From: Acidimicrobiales bacterium
GTDB lineage: Bacteria > Actinomycetota > Acidimicrobiia > Acidimicrobiales > Acidimicrobilacustridaceae
Assembly: GCA_023261915.1 (NCBI GenBank)
Contig: JALRFT010000039.1
Span: forward strand, 1-21,586
Direction: 5' to 3'
Length of the DNA stretch: 21,586 bases
How positions within the stretch are numbered: position 1 is the stretch's first letter; every line of letters starts with the position of its first letter. Both the position numbers and the translations under genes were made by a program. A model generated the notes under the pieces. The model was not told the origin of the DNA. It did no database searches and saw only the letters and a program-made list of their open reading frames with translations. Positions 21,581 to 21,586 of this stretch are shown in pieces.

Positions 21581-21586
21581 TCGAGG

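Noticed and set aside
1..21586. tRNA, rRNA, CRISPR, transposase or prophage features
   Set aside because: I looked in all gaps on both strands and saw no cloverleaf-like sequence, no regularly spaced repeats, no transposase or integrase motifs and no long terminal repeats. A covariance-model search could still find a small RNA.

Overview
The window looks like chromosomal DNA of a high-GC actinobacterium. My best guess is class Acidimicrobiia or a relative. Three things point there: a DUF3107 gene next to an ArsA-like ATPase, an actinobacterial-type Mrp without the CxxC pair, and a complete System I cytochrome c maturation operon, which most other Actinobacteria lack. The taxon is inference; no rRNA or other marker is present. 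Genes are densely packed with many 4-base ATGA/GTGA overlaps. I see no tRNA, rRNA, CRISPR array, insertion sequence or phage gene, and no gene-free stretch over about 205 bases.

Layout: (1) 1-454, minus: DUF3107 protein, then the start of an ArsA/GET3-like ATPase cut by the window edge. (2) 587-1507, plus: a secreted two-domain protein, followed by hairpins shared with the convergent tyrS. (3) 1612-3739, minus: alpha/beta hydrolase and tyrosyl-tRNA synthetase. (4) 3838-7482: an Fe-S module, with mrp on the minus strand diverging from a SufR-like regulator, cysteine desulfurase and histidine phosphatase on the plus strand. (5) 7499-14537, minus: ccmA-B-C-D-E-F-G-H plus a CcmI-like TPR gene, in the classical enterobacterial order. 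ccmD is a 44-residue gene that is easily missed. (6) 14661-16221, plus: a sortase and a Septum_form-type secreted protein. (7) 16230-17766, minus: two crotonase-fold genes, one resembling the non-catalytic mycobacterial EchA6. (8) 17853-18498, plus: two small unrecognised membrane proteins. (9) 18605-20301, plus: zinc alcohol dehydrogenase and a TetR regulator. (10) 20507-21550, plus: a membrane protein with a RodZ-tail-like C-terminal domain.

How the genes work together: the ccm block exports heme, chaperones it on CcmE, keeps apocytochrome thiols reduced through CcmG/CcmH and ligates heme through CcmF, so the cell should make periplasmic c-type cytochromes. The Fe-S module couples sulfur mobilisation (desulfurase) and cluster carriage (Mrp) with a regulator that probably senses a cluster. 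The crotonases and alcohol dehydrogenase suggest acyl-CoA/lipid and alcohol metabolism.

At least five genes have a TAnnnT -10 box 6-8 bases before an ATG/GTG, which predicts leaderless mRNAs. I found no clearly novel multi-gene system. The items most worth a second look are the overlapping divergent mrp/sufR-like promoter with its palindrome, the EchA6-like crotonase, the tyrosyl-tRNA synthetase whose HIGH motif reads TIGN, the sortase with an extra C-terminal membrane hairpin, and the RodZ-tail-like protein.
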